Positions 54,134 to 64,000 of a DNA stretch of 64,000 nt are shown piece after piece. How positions within the stretch are numbered: position 1 is the first letter of the stretch; the number at the start of each line of letters is the position of its first letter. Under the pieces are notes generated by a model that did no database searches, was not told where the DNA came from, and was given only the letters and a program-made list of their open reading frames with translations. This DNA is from Cristatella mucedo (lineage: Eukaryota > Bryozoa > Phylactolaemata > Cristatellidae), in contig WPIO01000035.1 in NCBI GenBank assembly GCA_009760855.2, positions 1,026,501 to 1,090,500 on the forward strand. Reading direction: 5' to 3'. A program made the translations under genes and the position numbers.

Positions 54134-57100
54134 CCTGCAAAGAAAACGGCCATCACTGAAAACGGCCACTGCTTGCAGGGACAATTGCTTACCTCCAGTG
54201 CTTCTCCACGCGCCGGCTAAGAGCAATTTTCTCACCAATTTCAGTGCAAACCGGGCTAGTCAACCCGACCTTTGCTAAATCACCTTTAACAGCAAGAACT
54301 CGACCTCCACTGGAAAGAGAGCCGATGTTGACCATGAGAATCTCGTTCTTTGTGAGTTTTTGTACCTGCAAGAGCAAAGGTTCATAACTAGGACATGTAC
54401 CTAAGAGAGATCATATCACTGAAATTTATTTCGAGCTAAAGCCAAGCCGTTTTTGTAGAAAAAAGCTTTGCTTCATACGGTGCCAAGTAGAGTTTACAGA
54501 GCAGATGCAGCAATGGATGCACAAATGGAACCAAGGATAAAAACCGGAACTTCAAAATTATACGTCTATGCTGGCAATTACAAGCCATTTGGCACAATTA
54601 TCAGGGGATGCAAAATTTATTTCGAATTGAATGTAAATAATAAAATTATTCATGATATGCTGCCTTGTGAGTCAACTGTACAAAACACAGAGGAGCTTGT
54701 TTGGTTAATCGCACTGAAAGCTGCTTCAGTTTTGAATGCACTATAAAAAGACATATGAAAACCCACATAGAACCGGCGAAGTAAGAGATTCATTACACGT
54801 CGTAGAGAAAAGAGGTTCATCACACATCGTATACCGGCTTCGGAGAGCTGCAATTTTTTTCAAAGATATGTTGCTGCACAATTAGAACATTTGCACACAT
54901 ACAGACACGGTTACTCGAAAGCTAACCCCATATATGAAAAAGGGTATTTTTTTTAACATTCACACATCACAAGAAATCCTCAAAGTATAGCAGCAGCTGC
55001 AGTGGCTGCTATTACGGAGCGAATAAGAGAATTTCCTACGATACCGGGCATTCTAAAGTTGCACACATATGAGAATCTTAAGAATAGCGACAGCCCTTAA
55101 ATTTCACATAGCCCAAATTTTACTGAAAAGATCAGCTACTACTGACAAGTCGAACACCTTGTCTGTTGATATCGTCAATTGCTATCGGGCCACTGCATCA
55201 AAACCGTGTACAGACACATAAAAAAAGTGCTTTACTGGCCTGGCAGTGTTTTGGGGTCATTTTCTAGCTGTCAAATAAAAAAACCTTAGCAGAATATTTG
55301 AGCTTTGAAGAGCATACACCACCAACCATTCAATGAAGAGTTTCTGAAATCAGCATGTGCAATACTTACATGCAAAGCACCGAATAACAATCGACAGGCA
55401 TTACTGAGCACAGTACTAGGCTAAAAATAAGTCACTGAGACGAGTCAAGCCATGTCAGACAGACGAAAATCTCAGCTCGAGGAAAAACTATGGTACATGG
55501 CTAAAGCAAGGAAGCCCACCAAGCTGCGTGCATAAAAAATTATTTCGCTGACACTTGCTAGAAAGGTGCTCGCTCACCTTGGCACCTTTTTTGTCTCCTT
55601 CGGTTCGCACACCAAGCAACCGCCTGAGAAGGAAATACGAGATCTCAAGCTCGGTGTAGATTTCTGGGAGGGCACCGACAGCACCAAGAACTTGACCCAC
55701 CATACGGTCTGCCCTGCACAATGTGGGGTCAATTTTCGTGCCAACACCTGAAACGACAATTTATATTCACCAATACACACACTTACTCATAAGCATACAC
55801 CTTTCACCCAGATTTCTACATCGATGCCTGTCAACAAGCTATTAGCAAACAAAAATATGTGGTGAATGATCCAAATAAACTGACGTCCAATGAAAGCATA
55901 TTTAATTTTTGATCTTAGTCAGCGGGAGAACGCGCCCAAGGCAGGATGGCAAAGCATGGTACACTTCATGCGGAGAGAAGTGCTGTCTTCTAGCTGCTTG
56001 TGCAGCTAAATACACAGACCGGTTTAAGGCATACCTATTAGCCCGCCAGGAACAGCATACTGCAGATCGTTTCTCTCCGCCAGAAGTGACACGATTTTAG
56101 ACCTAAGAGGTCGACACGAAAGATGCCCATTTTGATCCCTCGAGACAATCCCTGGCCGCACTTCAATCTCTTGTCCAACCTTTAAAACAAATTCACAAAT
56201 AATTATGAATGGTTTATAAAAACTGCCCACGAAACTAGATATTCACGACAAACAATCGGCATACAGAAAAAAGCACACCCATATCCTGAGAACGAGCTTC
56301 TTCAGAGCACATAAATAGGCTATCCAAATAATGCAGATCTCAGGACGTTCACAAGGAAAACTTTCTAGTCTGCCATACCGAATAAGCACAATACTACTAG
56401 GTGACGAGCTGTGGTCATACAATATATGCTCAGTAAAAACAAAGCTAAACAGTTCACATTCTAGCAGTCGTTCGCTCGGCATGACTTCCTCAAGGCTTAT
56501 GAAAATTAAACGTACTCTATAATGAGCAGTCAGAACACCGTCTAAAAAATGAAGAAGGGGTCATGGCAAGCATCAAATAGGGCAAATTCAAAACTATCTT
56601 GGTTACGCATTGGTTCTTGATGTGTGCCTGCTCTGTTTGTTCTACACTCTCATGCCTTTCCAGCAGCTCGTTAAGGTCGGCCCCTGGTGCAGGATGCTGT
56701 TTGCATTGCTTCTCGGTCGGTGGCCTACAGAGATGCTGTATAGGGATTTTAATTCAGCGACTGACTAGGCCAATCCACACCGTTACTCAATAGCTGCTTT
56801 GTCAATTATTTAGCAGTATGCCTTGGGTCATTACCTCATCGGTATACTTATATATCTAAGCATATCTCAGAAGACTTCTAGCTACCTAAATCTCAGATGC
56901 ATATCGAGGTAAAATTCTGGCCCACGATGCCAGCAGTGTGATGCAAAGACCGGTGCCTAAACCAGAAAATGTGCATCAAATGACGATGTAGCATGCCGAC
57001 TTCGGGGTATTGCCCCTCTCGTTTTTAACAGCTGATGCTACACTAGTTGTGCACTGATGTTGTACGCTAGTTATGTGATCTTCTATATCATCTCGAATAA

Positions 57101-60100
57101 AAGAAATAATGCTAACACATATATTTAATCAATGAGCTTACCTTCAAAACCCCACGGAGAATAGAGCCACCGGCGACACCACCTCTTAGCTCTTCAACTT
57201 CACTTCCAGGTTTATTGACGTCGAAAGATCTTATAACTACAGATAAAAATGCAAAGTCATTTTTACACAGCAGCATTTGCTGATAACTCTTACATGGTAT
57301 TGCATATTTACCTATATTATGCTAGAAATGCAAATTGCAAAGAAATTATGTGGGGACTAGTTTTGCTACCAGAGCTTGTCAACAGAAAAGTTTCGTTCGG
57401 TATCTCTGCATTTTAAGTATGGTCGCCCCAAGATGGGCTTCTTTCTGCTAAACTGTTCTAGGCACAGTAGCATATAGTAATGTGGAGGAATTCGCCAACG
57501 AACAATTGCCACTCAATATTATAAAGCAGACCATTATTAGATAAGATGTTTCTTGATTCATGCAAGCACGATCAGTGCAGTACTCTCTAGTTCTTCTGGG
57601 GTATAATAAAAATGCCTTTTTCGGCGATGGAACTCCTTCGTAAGAGCAGCAACATCAAGCTACCATCATGGCTCAGTAGTCAAATGCACTTAAAACGGGT
57701 TCAAGCCAGACAAGGGAGGTCGTTAGAAATCGCGACGAGCCGGCATCATACTAAACACGTACATACCAAAAGCAAACATGTTTATTTTTGTGCTGGCCAT
57801 TAACCAGGCATTGTGGAAGACCTATTACCAGAACAAATTTCTATGCCGAGGGGCTTGAACTCAGACCATCTTATCTCTAGATCAAACCAAGGCGCCATAG
57901 ATTGTTATAAGCTAAGGTCATGGACGTCCCACAGGCCATCATAAGCAGGCAGCTTATGTTGGGCTCATTACCGTGCCCACAGGACAAACAAACCACTAGA
58001 ATTCTGCTTTATCGATAGTTCAAAGCAATTTTACAATATCTAGTTATAGACAGAAACACGGGGTCAGTCGAAAGAAACAATAAAGATACCAGTATGACTG
58101 CCTTAAATCAACAGCAACATTTTGTGTCAAATTAGCGATGGTTTGGGGTGACTTCGTCGGGGAAGGTGTCGGTGACCGGCACAAAAACAAAAGAGCATAC
58201 ATTACTGCGGTCATACCTGTTGGGATTCAAAGCCAAAACGCTCTGCTACATGGACAAGCATGTTTTATCTGGTTAAAGATAAGAACCCTAAGCATACTGA
58301 TAGTGTCGGGCTCTGATGGTTTGTACAGTATTTTTACTTGAATTTTGAAAAGCACCCAGGTGTTTTTGTTTTAACTCACAGGGTGAGTAATCTGTCTGAG
58401 CAAGCCCAACATTTCACGGCTCTCTAGCTGTTTTACATGAATTAGGGTTGCAACTTGGGGTTTGGAAATCCGAGAGTTTCACTTACTAATTGAGCTTCAA
58501 AGCTACTGGCTCATCTTAATGTGTGAATAACTATCTAGATGTCCAAGACAGAGAACTAACAACTAAGGACGAGTTAGTGCAAATCAAGTAGCGTGGCTGG
58601 CACAATGGTCACTTACCAATTAAACGCGGTGCAGACGTGAAGTCTCGTATAGGCGTTGGGACCTTGTTGCATATGTACTCACATATGACCTCAATATTAT
58701 ACTTGAGCTGTGCTGATATGGGTACTATCGGTGCACCTTCTGCTACAGTACCTAAAAGAAAGAACACATAACCCAACTAACAAGGGTAACATGTCATTAC
58801 TCGCATAACCTACCCTACACAAGGTTAACGAAAGATAAAAGTGGTAACAGCAGTACCTACAGAAAAGAAGGCACCACCACCGACTAACTTGCTTTGACTA
58901 GAGTCGGCTGCTGGTTGCTTCAACATACTGCAGACTAGTTCGGCATCACAAGCAAGCTGGCTTCATAGGTATATGCACATGCAACAGACAAGTATGATCA
59001 CACAAAATGTCTACATATAATTCAGTGAATATACCTTGTACAAACTTAAGAATCTGCTGATACTGATCTAGCGCCTGGCTCTCCTTGATTAGATCAATTT
59101 TATTCTGCAGAATTAGAATGTGCTTCAACTTCATTATTTCTATAGCTGCCAAGTGCTCTGACGTCTGAGGTTGTGGGCAAGATTCATTCCCAGCTGGAAA
59201 AAATAAGCAAAGACCTGATACAATATCAACATATTCAGCCAATATGACTGCACAATACTTAGCCTGAAATAAAATTCACATACAAGGTTATGCAAAATTA
59301 ATGCTAAAATTAAAATTGAAATTTCCACCAAATATGCAAAGCTATAAATATTGTTAAAAGTCAATGTCAACGACTCTTTGAAATGTTTACAAATTAATAG
59401 CAGCATGGCCAATTTCTTTCTTGCCGATGTAATCATCGACCACCTTCAAGCACGGTGAACACTCACAACTACCCCAAAGCACGTATTTAAGACATATGCA
59501 CTTGCATTGCAGCAAACTTAATCAATTTGGATGACGGTAAAACCAACTTACTAGCTATTAGGAAACCTAGTGGCCCTCGCAAATCGGATGAGCTAACCAC
59601 CAAAATGGGCTCCGAACGGCATTACTTCTCTAGCATCTGCACACTGTCTGGATCGTTCTGTTCCAGATTGACCTTGCATTCGACGACTACTTCAGCTTTT
59701 CGTTTTTCGCTTTACGGTTTTCGTGGTGCTTAGGGATGCTAAGCAAAGCATGATACTTGCATGCCAGTCTATGCTTGATGGTGTACATGTCAATCACTAT
59801 TGGATATCGATTCTCTTTCAGGAGGTGTCAAGGCTAGGGTGATGTAGTACTCTCATGGCGCTCTATAAGTGACCTATGTGTGTTGAGGTCGTTACCTTCA
59901 AAAAAGAAGCTCCCAGGGCACTCTTCCAGCGACCAATCATCATCATCATCATTACTATTATTATTCTATTATGTAGATTAGAGCATTTTCTTCAAAAAAG
60001 AAACCCAACAGTCACAACATCTATAGGTGGACCTGTTCGGAAAGGTCAGCAGAGGTTACTTGCATGGTCAATGGCCTGAGGTAACACATTGCTGGGCATC

Positions 60101-61716
60101 AGACAAAGATAGCCCAAAGCGAGTCGAAGCAACTTAGCTACATTTTTTTATCATAAGCAACTGACATGTTTACTTCAATAGCTTTTAGGCACTCTAATGG
60201 TCGTTCCTAGTTAGTGGGACAGCTTTACTTGAAACGCTTACCGGACTTGCTGCATACAGCTGGTGTTTGGCAAACATTTTTATGTGGATGTGTTTTTATG
60301 TGGATGTGTTCGAACGACTCAAAAGTTCGCCAATACGAACCTTGCCGTTCTCTCACGGGGAGCGAGCATCTACATTAGCATCATGCTTTGGCTTACGGGC
60401 TCGTGCCTTGTCTAGCAGCTTTGCTGTTTAAATTGCAGCTGCCAAGCAGGGCTGCCAATACTTGCAACATTGCCTTCGGTGAACACTAGGTAAGGCGGTT
60501 GCTTTTCACAACCTCTGCCCTGATGTCGAGGGCTCGAATCCTTCGGTGGGCGATCCTTTATCACGGCTCCAAGTGGTGGTCATAGCCGTAAGGGCTCTTC
60601 TGTCACTATACAAAAGAGGCTCTTAAATCAGCTAGTATTTTTTACCGATGCATGGCTGGTCCACTGTGGTCGTGATAGCAGTTAATGCAACTTTCGTTAA
60701 TGGGAATAATACTAAATAACATTACTTATAATAATGGCAATCAATAACAATGACAAAAGAATATACGATTTGTATAACACCAAGGGAGGGAGAGTGAGCC
60801 AGGAGAAAAGAAGTGAGAATAGAAGAGAGAGTGAATAGCGGAGGTGACCAGAAAGAAGAGTGGGTGGCGATAGGAGAACAGATAGGAAGAAAGGAGGGGA
60901 GTGGGGAGGGAGATGACTCATCCCTTCATTATCTTGCTCAGACCAACCTGTCCGAAGTACATCACAATCAGTCTTCGTATCGTAACACTGCCTGACTCTA
61001 GTCGTTTAGCTCTACATTTAACTAACCTCAAATCCTTTTTAGATAGTGCCTTTGCTAGTACAACCAAAGCTTATAATGCAAAGCAGACTGACTCACGACA
61101 TGCCTCATTTAGGCATTTCAAAAGAAGCTAAAAAATAACCATTCCTTACAGCATTTGCTCCGGCTGTAGGATTAGTCCTTTGTGTGCTTATCCTTGCTGA
61201 CACTGCACACGCTTATCACTAACCAATTTACATGCTTCTTTCACTAGTTCCACGAGCCGATTTAACCTTTTTCAAAGTGGCTGCAAGTGGGCACTATTAT
61301 TGGCCGACAGTGCGATGGTACTCACCAATGAGTAGTAGTGCAGCATCCATCACAGCAGCACCGTTCAACATGGTCGCCATGAGAATATCATGCCCCGGGC
61401 AGTCGACAAAAGATACGTGCCTGCAATGTTTACAAAAACCAGCATCACTCACACACGGCATTAACACACACCTGCAATTCGCAATCAAGGCAATAGAAAA
61501 AGTGGCTGCCGGTTTATGCACAAACTAAGAACTAGGAGGCTGAAGCTTGACAATGGATCATGCCGTAAGCAATATGGCAGTCAAGACGATTTACCTCTTC
61601 AGCTTGAATTTTCCTTTGCAGTCTGGCCGGTCACAAGGGAATTCGTCTGGTTTGTCACTTCCACACGATCTGTAGCAGCCCGGCCGAGAGCACGACGGGT
61701 TGTCACAGCGGTAGAT
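52390..61716 (-). CDS. EIF2S3: Translation initiation factor eIF2 subunit gamma (nine exons; N-terminus outside the window)
   Basis: eIF2 gamma is the GTP-binding core of eIF2, which carries initiator Met-tRNA to the 40S ribosome. Minus-strand exons, in transcript order: 61716-61595, 61420-61326, 59193-59035, 58751-58617, 57236-57142, 56179-56035, 55747-55578, 54365-54193, 52453-52390. All junctions have AG/GT and the phases join exactly, giving 1158 nt (385 residues plus stop). Seen in order: a cysteine-rich zinc-binding insertion ([15 protein letters not shown]), G3 (DCPGHD), G4 (NKID), G5-like SAQLKYN, then the beta-barrel domains II and III ([47 protein letters not shown]). The usual length is about 470, so about 85 N-terminal residues with the G1 motif (GHVxHGKS type) and switch 1 lie beyond 64000. 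No stop or frame break is seen; the gene looks functional. Introns contain LINE and SINE fragments. Confidence 0.95.
52665..53500 (+). mobile_element. Plus-strand L2-like LINE 3' half, in the last eIF2 gamma intron
   Basis: Begins near 52680 with the thumb region and gives RLDFCNSLL-like, [20 protein letters not shown] and [11 protein letters not shown] segments over several frames. It ends with the 3' consensus and an (ATT)n tail at 53482-53496. It is antisense to eIF2 gamma. Confidence 0.8.
53906..53951. repeat. Perfect 46-bp palindrome
   Basis: Each 23-base half is the exact reverse complement of the other with no spacer; the centre is TGTGGATATCCACA. It contains CAGGCTG and CAGCCTG, which echo the GCCTGC blocks in the adjacent TA array. 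Confidence 0.95.
53957..54139. repeat. (TA)n array punctuated by GCCTGC
   Basis: GCCTGC occurs at 54001, 54020, 54043, 54068 and 54133, always within TATAGCCTGCATAT except the last, which exits to AAAG. The TA runs between them lengthen from left to right (spacings 19, 23, 25, 65). Open frames of Tyr-Ile repeats are artefacts. Confidence 0.95.
54193..54365 (-). CDS. EIF2S3: eIF2 gamma exon (domain III)
   Basis: Encodes [20 protein letters not shown] through [20 protein letters not shown]. The length is 173 nt, ending two bases into a codon. The acceptor is CTTGCAG and the donor GGAG|GTAAGC. Confidence 0.95.
55578..55747 (-). CDS. EIF2S3: eIF2 gamma exon (domains II-III)
   Basis: Encodes [20 protein letters not shown] through [21 protein letters not shown]. 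The length is 170 nt; acceptor TTTCAG, donor AAG|GTGAGC. Confidence 0.95.
56035..56179 (-). CDS. EIF2S3: eIF2 gamma exon (domain II)
   Basis: Encodes [19 protein letters not shown] through [20 protein letters not shown]. The length is 145 nt; acceptor TTTTAAAG, donor ATAG|GTATGC. Confidence 0.95.
57142..57236 (-). CDS. EIF2S3: eIF2 gamma exon (start of domain II)
   Basis: Encodes [19 protein letters not shown] and [12 protein letters not shown]. The length is 95 nt; the acceptor is TTATCTGTAG and the donor GAAG|GTAAGC. Confidence 0.95.
57745..57920 (-). mobile_element. Possible tRNA-derived SINE in an eIF2 gamma intron
   Basis: On the minus strand, GGTCTGAGTTCAAGCCCC resembles a polymerase III B box, and TTGGTTTGATCTAGAGATAAG about 15 bp before it resembles an A box. 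The remaining body does not clearly match the other SINEs. Confidence 0.35.
58617..58751 (-). CDS. EIF2S3: eIF2 gamma exon (end of G domain)
   Basis: Encodes [20 protein letters not shown] through [17 protein letters not shown] is the G5 position that contacts the guanine base. The length is 135 nt. Confidence 0.95.
59035..59193 (-). CDS. EIF2S3: eIF2 gamma exon (G4 motif)
   Basis: Encodes [20 protein letters not shown], then [15 protein letters not shown] and a helix ending ILKFVQ. NKID is the guanine-specificity motif. The length is 159 nt. Confidence 0.95.
59515..59595 (+). mobile_element. Short L2-like fragment
   Basis: A 60-bp stretch reads [16 protein letters not shown], like the family's LNDDKTNLLVMGKPG segment. 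No flanking match was recognised. Confidence 0.45.
59936..59972. repeat. (ATC)n/(ATT)n microsatellite
   Basis: Five or six ATC units followed by ATT units; it could be the tail of a lost LINE or SINE. Confidence 0.85.
60480..60635 (+). mobile_element. tRNA-derived SINE (family 2)
   Basis: The B-box-like GAGGGCTCGAATCC follows a GGTAAGGCGGTTGC region that stands for a decayed A box. The body, with GTCATAGCCGTAAGGGCTC and TCTGTCACTATAC, and AAGAGGCTCTTAAATCAGC match the copy at 29105-29285. It lies antisense in an eIF2 gamma intron. Confidence 0.6.
60715..61250 (+). mobile_element. Diverged L2-like 3' fragment with a GA-rich insertion
   Basis: The segment after 60980 reads [20 protein letters not shown] and [10 protein letters not shown], the C-terminal coding end. 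It is followed by the CTTGCTGACACTGCACACGC 3' region to about 61250. A purine-rich stretch (60780-60915) lies upstream. Confidence 0.55.
61326..61420 (-). CDS. EIF2S3: eIF2 gamma exon (G3 motif)
   Basis: Encodes [20 protein letters not shown] and [17 protein letters not shown] is the G3/switch 2 motif. The length is 95 nt; acceptor ATTGCAG, donor ATTG|GTGAGT. Confidence 0.95.
61595..61716 (-). CDS. EIF2S3: eIF2 gamma exon (zinc-binding insertion)
   Basis: Encodes [20 protein letters not shown] through [10 protein letters not shown] and FKLKR. It carries the cluster of cysteines that forms the knuckle typical of eukaryotic and archaeal gamma subunits. The length is 122 nt in phase 0. The acceptor is CATCCAG. 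Earlier exons were not found up to 64000. Confidence 0.9.
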
Positions 61717-62281
61717 CTGGATGAAATGTGCAATCTTGTACAATCCATTTATTAATTGCTCGACACAAAAAACCCATAACAATCAACTTGTGATGTCAGT
61801 CAGTGGCAAGGCTTTAGGACTGACGGCACTGACGTCTACGATGGGTTTGAAGTTGGCTCAAGGCACAGCTCAAAGACTTGCTAGAAGAGTGAGTGTAGGT
61901 TGCCTCGCCTGATTGGGAAGTAGTGCTGATAGCTACAGAATCTGGGCATTTACACCATCATAATACACTAAGGTTTGGAGCATGGTTTGTCCAACGACCG
62001 GGACTTAGATTCGGCAGGGGTGCCTGCTGAGAAGCAGAGTGAAACCTGGTTCGTGAGCAACCTGCATTTGTGAGCGACCAGCCTAAAAGCTCTTCTCCGG
62101 TCGTGGTATTTCACCTGTACGAATGCAACCTGCTGTCCGGCAGGACCATTTGGGTCTCTGAGACACCAATTACATGTCCAATTGAGCCACCTCGCCTGAC
62201 CTGCAGTCTGCTAGGCCGATCAGCCTGACAGCCAAAGAAAACACCAGAGAGGGTAAGGACATCGTTGGGTAAATAGCCGAC
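61717..62281. other. eIF2 gamma intron, no gene recognised
   Basis: No upstream eIF2 gamma exon was found. A segment on the minus strand near 62145-62200 (GGCGAGGTGGCTCAATTGGAC) resembles the head of a tRNA-derived SINE but is too incomplete to call. Confidence 0.4.
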
Positions 62282-62317
62282 AACAATGCCGAGATTGCTG
62301 GCAATCTCGGCATTGTT
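62282..62317. repeat. Perfect inverted repeat, 17-bp arms and 2-bp loop
   Basis: Arms 62282-62298 (AACAATGCCGAGATTGC) and 62301-62317 are exact reverse complements around TG. Confidence 0.95.
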
Positions 62318-62344
62318 CATTCAACATTATTATTCAACATATCA

Positions 62345-62480
62345 AATTCAACATCGTGATTAAACGTTTGCTGAGCACCCGAAGAGAACCACATCTCTTT
62401 CTGGGCACTTTACATTTGCTGCAAAGGAAGCATGGTCGATTGGTAAACGATAGCATGCACTGTGTCAACGCGAATAAGCA
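62345..62480 (-). mobile_element. L2-like 3' fragment
   Basis: An antisense 3' end with GAGAACCACATCTCTTTCTGG, then CACTTTACATTTGCTGCAAA and a shortened spacer ending GCGAATAAGCAC. It lies in the eIF2 gamma first visible intron. Confidence 0.65.
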
Positions 62481-64000
62481 CTAGGGTGAAAGCGGCTGTC
62501 GGCAAAAAGTCAAGAAAACTGGCAGGTGGAATCAGCTCTCGTACAAAACTAAACAGAAAAAGTACGTTCGCATACTGCTCACTGCAACTCGCTTATACCA
62601 TGAGCTGGCTAGCAATGTGAGCAAATGGTATTTTTAGGTAACAAAAATAAGCATGTCCTAACACAGGCATGGGTCAACGACTGTGACTGTATTGGGGTGG
62701 AGGTTCGGGGCCTTAATTAATATCTGGCCTGGCTAACAGACACACAAAAAACATTGTGATAGTTGTTGGCTCTCAACCCAAAGAAAAACGTTATAATGCT
62801 TTTATTTGTTTCCTAAAAGTCGACTCGTAGTCGAGCAACGTTGGTCTTTGGAATTGAGCTTGACTGGCCAGTGAAGCTCACCACCAGTCAAATTGCTACA
62901 GACAATCAATCATACAGTCTGAAGGCAGGTGCTTTCCCCCAAAACCTCCAACAACTTTTGCCCTTACTGATAGTAAGAGACTGGGCCTCCAAGCTGAAAG
63001 AAGTGGCTGAAGTTTGGAGCGCCTTAAATTGGCCACTTGCTGATATTATCCGTAGAAAGTGGCTGCAAGTACGAAACTGCTGTATAAAACAGGCCAGAGG
63101 AACCGAACCTGAGGGTGACAGAGATCAACATTACGCTACTGAACTGCTTAGAATAAACTAGAGAAATTTCCATCAGATTGTGCACGTGACCAGCACACCC
63201 TTTGGCAGCCCACAAAATACAACACGTAGGGCAGACCAGAGCAAAAAGTGTCCACTCTTCAGCAGGGGCAAGCATTACTGAATTTGGCATGTCACTGATC
63301 TACTCTACCGGTATTTCGATCAGTAAGGATCCCCTTAAAAGGAGTCTGGTTAGCTGCTATATATTCTAAAGGAACCCTTAACACAGGGGATGATCACCAA
63401 TATATATTAGAGAGACAGACGAAAGTTAACCTGAGAACTTGACCTAGTCTAGCAACTGACTTTGCAGTTTATACATTGGCATTTTCAAATCTTGCATAAG
63501 GAAGCCTCTGAGAATGAGCCGGCACGATTCATTCTCGGAGGCAAGCGCCAGGTATAGGTTAAATGAATGCTTATAAGCCTCATCGGTTGCCTCTGCAGTG
63601 GAAGGTATCGGTAGACAAGATACTTTTTCACGACGGAATTTTGTGAATTCTTGAACCCGAACTCTGATAAACTTCCTCACGTGATGAAAAAGAGGGGCGA
63701 AAGGGATTTCTATATAAGAGCCTGCACCTAAGACAAAGTTCTCTCTCCTTAGTCCTTGCAGGCATATCTGATAACCATCAGTAGATTTTCTTGCTTCAGC
63801 AGCATTATATGTACTTAAAAAGTAGACAAAGCCAACTTCCTGACACATTTGGGCAAGCTTTTGCAGGTGATTTCTTTGTTAAACTCGACATGAATTTATG
63901 CTTGTGCAGTGTCCATTCGGCATAGGATCTTAAGTGGCTACAACCCCAAATGCTGCTTGCAATATGGGCTATCAGTTGCAACTTTTGATGGGGAGTTCAA
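62481..64000. other. eIF2 gamma intron with two unexplained open frames
   Basis: A plus-strand frame of 106 codons (62841-63161) and a minus-strand frame of 134 codons (63444-63848) are open without stops, but neither has a recognisable family. The minus-strand frame includes an imperfect inverted repeat (63487-63526). Earlier eIF2 gamma exons are not visible. Confidence 0.35.
63444..63848 (-). CDS. Open frame of unknown function
   Basis: 134 codons, mixed composition without low complexity, starting MCQEVGFVYFL. It contains FVLGAGSYIEIPFAP, an arginine-rich helix (FIRVRVQEFTKFRREK) and a C-terminal helix-strand region. No motif, signal peptide or membrane helix is clear. It has the same orientation as eIF2 gamma but does not match it. 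It may be a remnant of a mobile element or a chance frame. Confidence 0.25.
   Translation of the reverse strand: MCQEVGFVYFLSTYNAAEARKSTDGYQICLQGLRRENFVLGAGSYIEIPFAPLFHHVRKFIRVRVQEFTKFRREKVSCLPIPSTAEATDEAYKHSFNLYLALASENESCRLILRGFLMQDLKMPMYKLQSQLLD

Noticed and set aside
54468-54746. 92-codon plus-strand frame inside an eIF2 gamma intron
   Set aside because: No recognisable domain; it lies antisense in an intron and could be chance.
62111-62320. Minus-strand frame with GSIGHVIGVS that recalls the G1 motif of eIF2 gamma
   Set aside because: It lacks the GKS/T residues and the expected flanking sequence; it overlaps a SINE-like stretch.

Overview
This window looks like nuclear DNA of an invertebrate animal. 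It has spliced, intron-rich metazoan genes, many non-LTR retrotransposon fragments of the CR1/L2 group ending in (ATT)n/(AAT)n tails, tRNA-derived SINEs, a Ty3/gypsy LTR element and abundant microsatellites. Most open frames are short and belong to decayed mobile elements or simple repeats. I cannot place the phylum from sequence alone.

Host genes. The best gene is on the minus strand at 52390-61716: nine exons of the gamma subunit of translation initiation factor eIF2. All nine join in frame with consensus splice sites and give 385 residues plus the stop; about 85 N-terminal residues, including the first GTP-binding motif, should lie beyond the right edge. Exons resembling the RNB domain of the 3'-5' exoribonuclease DIS3L2 lie on the plus strand at 38981-39275, 41884-42067 and 42921-43125, and a likely DIS3L2 C-terminal exon lies far upstream at 672-812. 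The order is wrong for one gene, and the first RNB exon needs two frame changes, so a tandem copy, a pseudogene or an assembly problem must be considered. One ankyrin-repeat exon like ANKS1A/B is at 51080-51236.

Mobile layer. L2-like LINE fragments are almost all on the minus strand from 1.6 to 39.8 kb and all on the plus strand from 48.7 to 53.5 kb. A second LINE family occurs at 22.3-24.4 and 42.2-42.8 kb (minus). A Ty3/gypsy element lies between LTRs at about 10793-11055 and 24683-24947. Its gag, protease, RT, RNase H and integrase are degenerate, and it has taken at least three insertions: a virus-like element in gag, a tRNA-derived SINE in RT and a LINE after integrase. More gag relics lie at 30.8-31.1 and 47.6-48.2 kb.

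The unusual system. From about 11601 to 19220 the base composition turns strongly AT-rich and the density of ORFs becomes virus-like. The segment carries two tandem paralogous structural-type genes, a glycine-rich/coiled-coil gene, a capsid-like gene, a YqaJ-type exonuclease, a fibre-like gene with repeated segments, a cysteine-rich gene, a retroviral-type (rve) integrase and a small minus-strand cluster. It resembles a Maverick/Polinton- or adintovirus-like integrated DNA virus, but no DNA polymerase B, packaging ATPase or protease is visible. Many genes carry stops or frame breaks, so it is an old copy. It is bounded by roughly 300-bp direct repeats of gypsy gag, far longer than a normal target-site duplication.

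Other structure includes a 74-bp higher-order tandem repeat (29.64-29.91 kb), a 51-bp minisatellite (33.88-34.32 kb), a 500-bp purine tract (35.67-36.19 kb), a CAG/CTG inverted junction (33.74 kb) and a perfect 46-bp palindrome beside a patterned TA array (53.9-54.1 kb).
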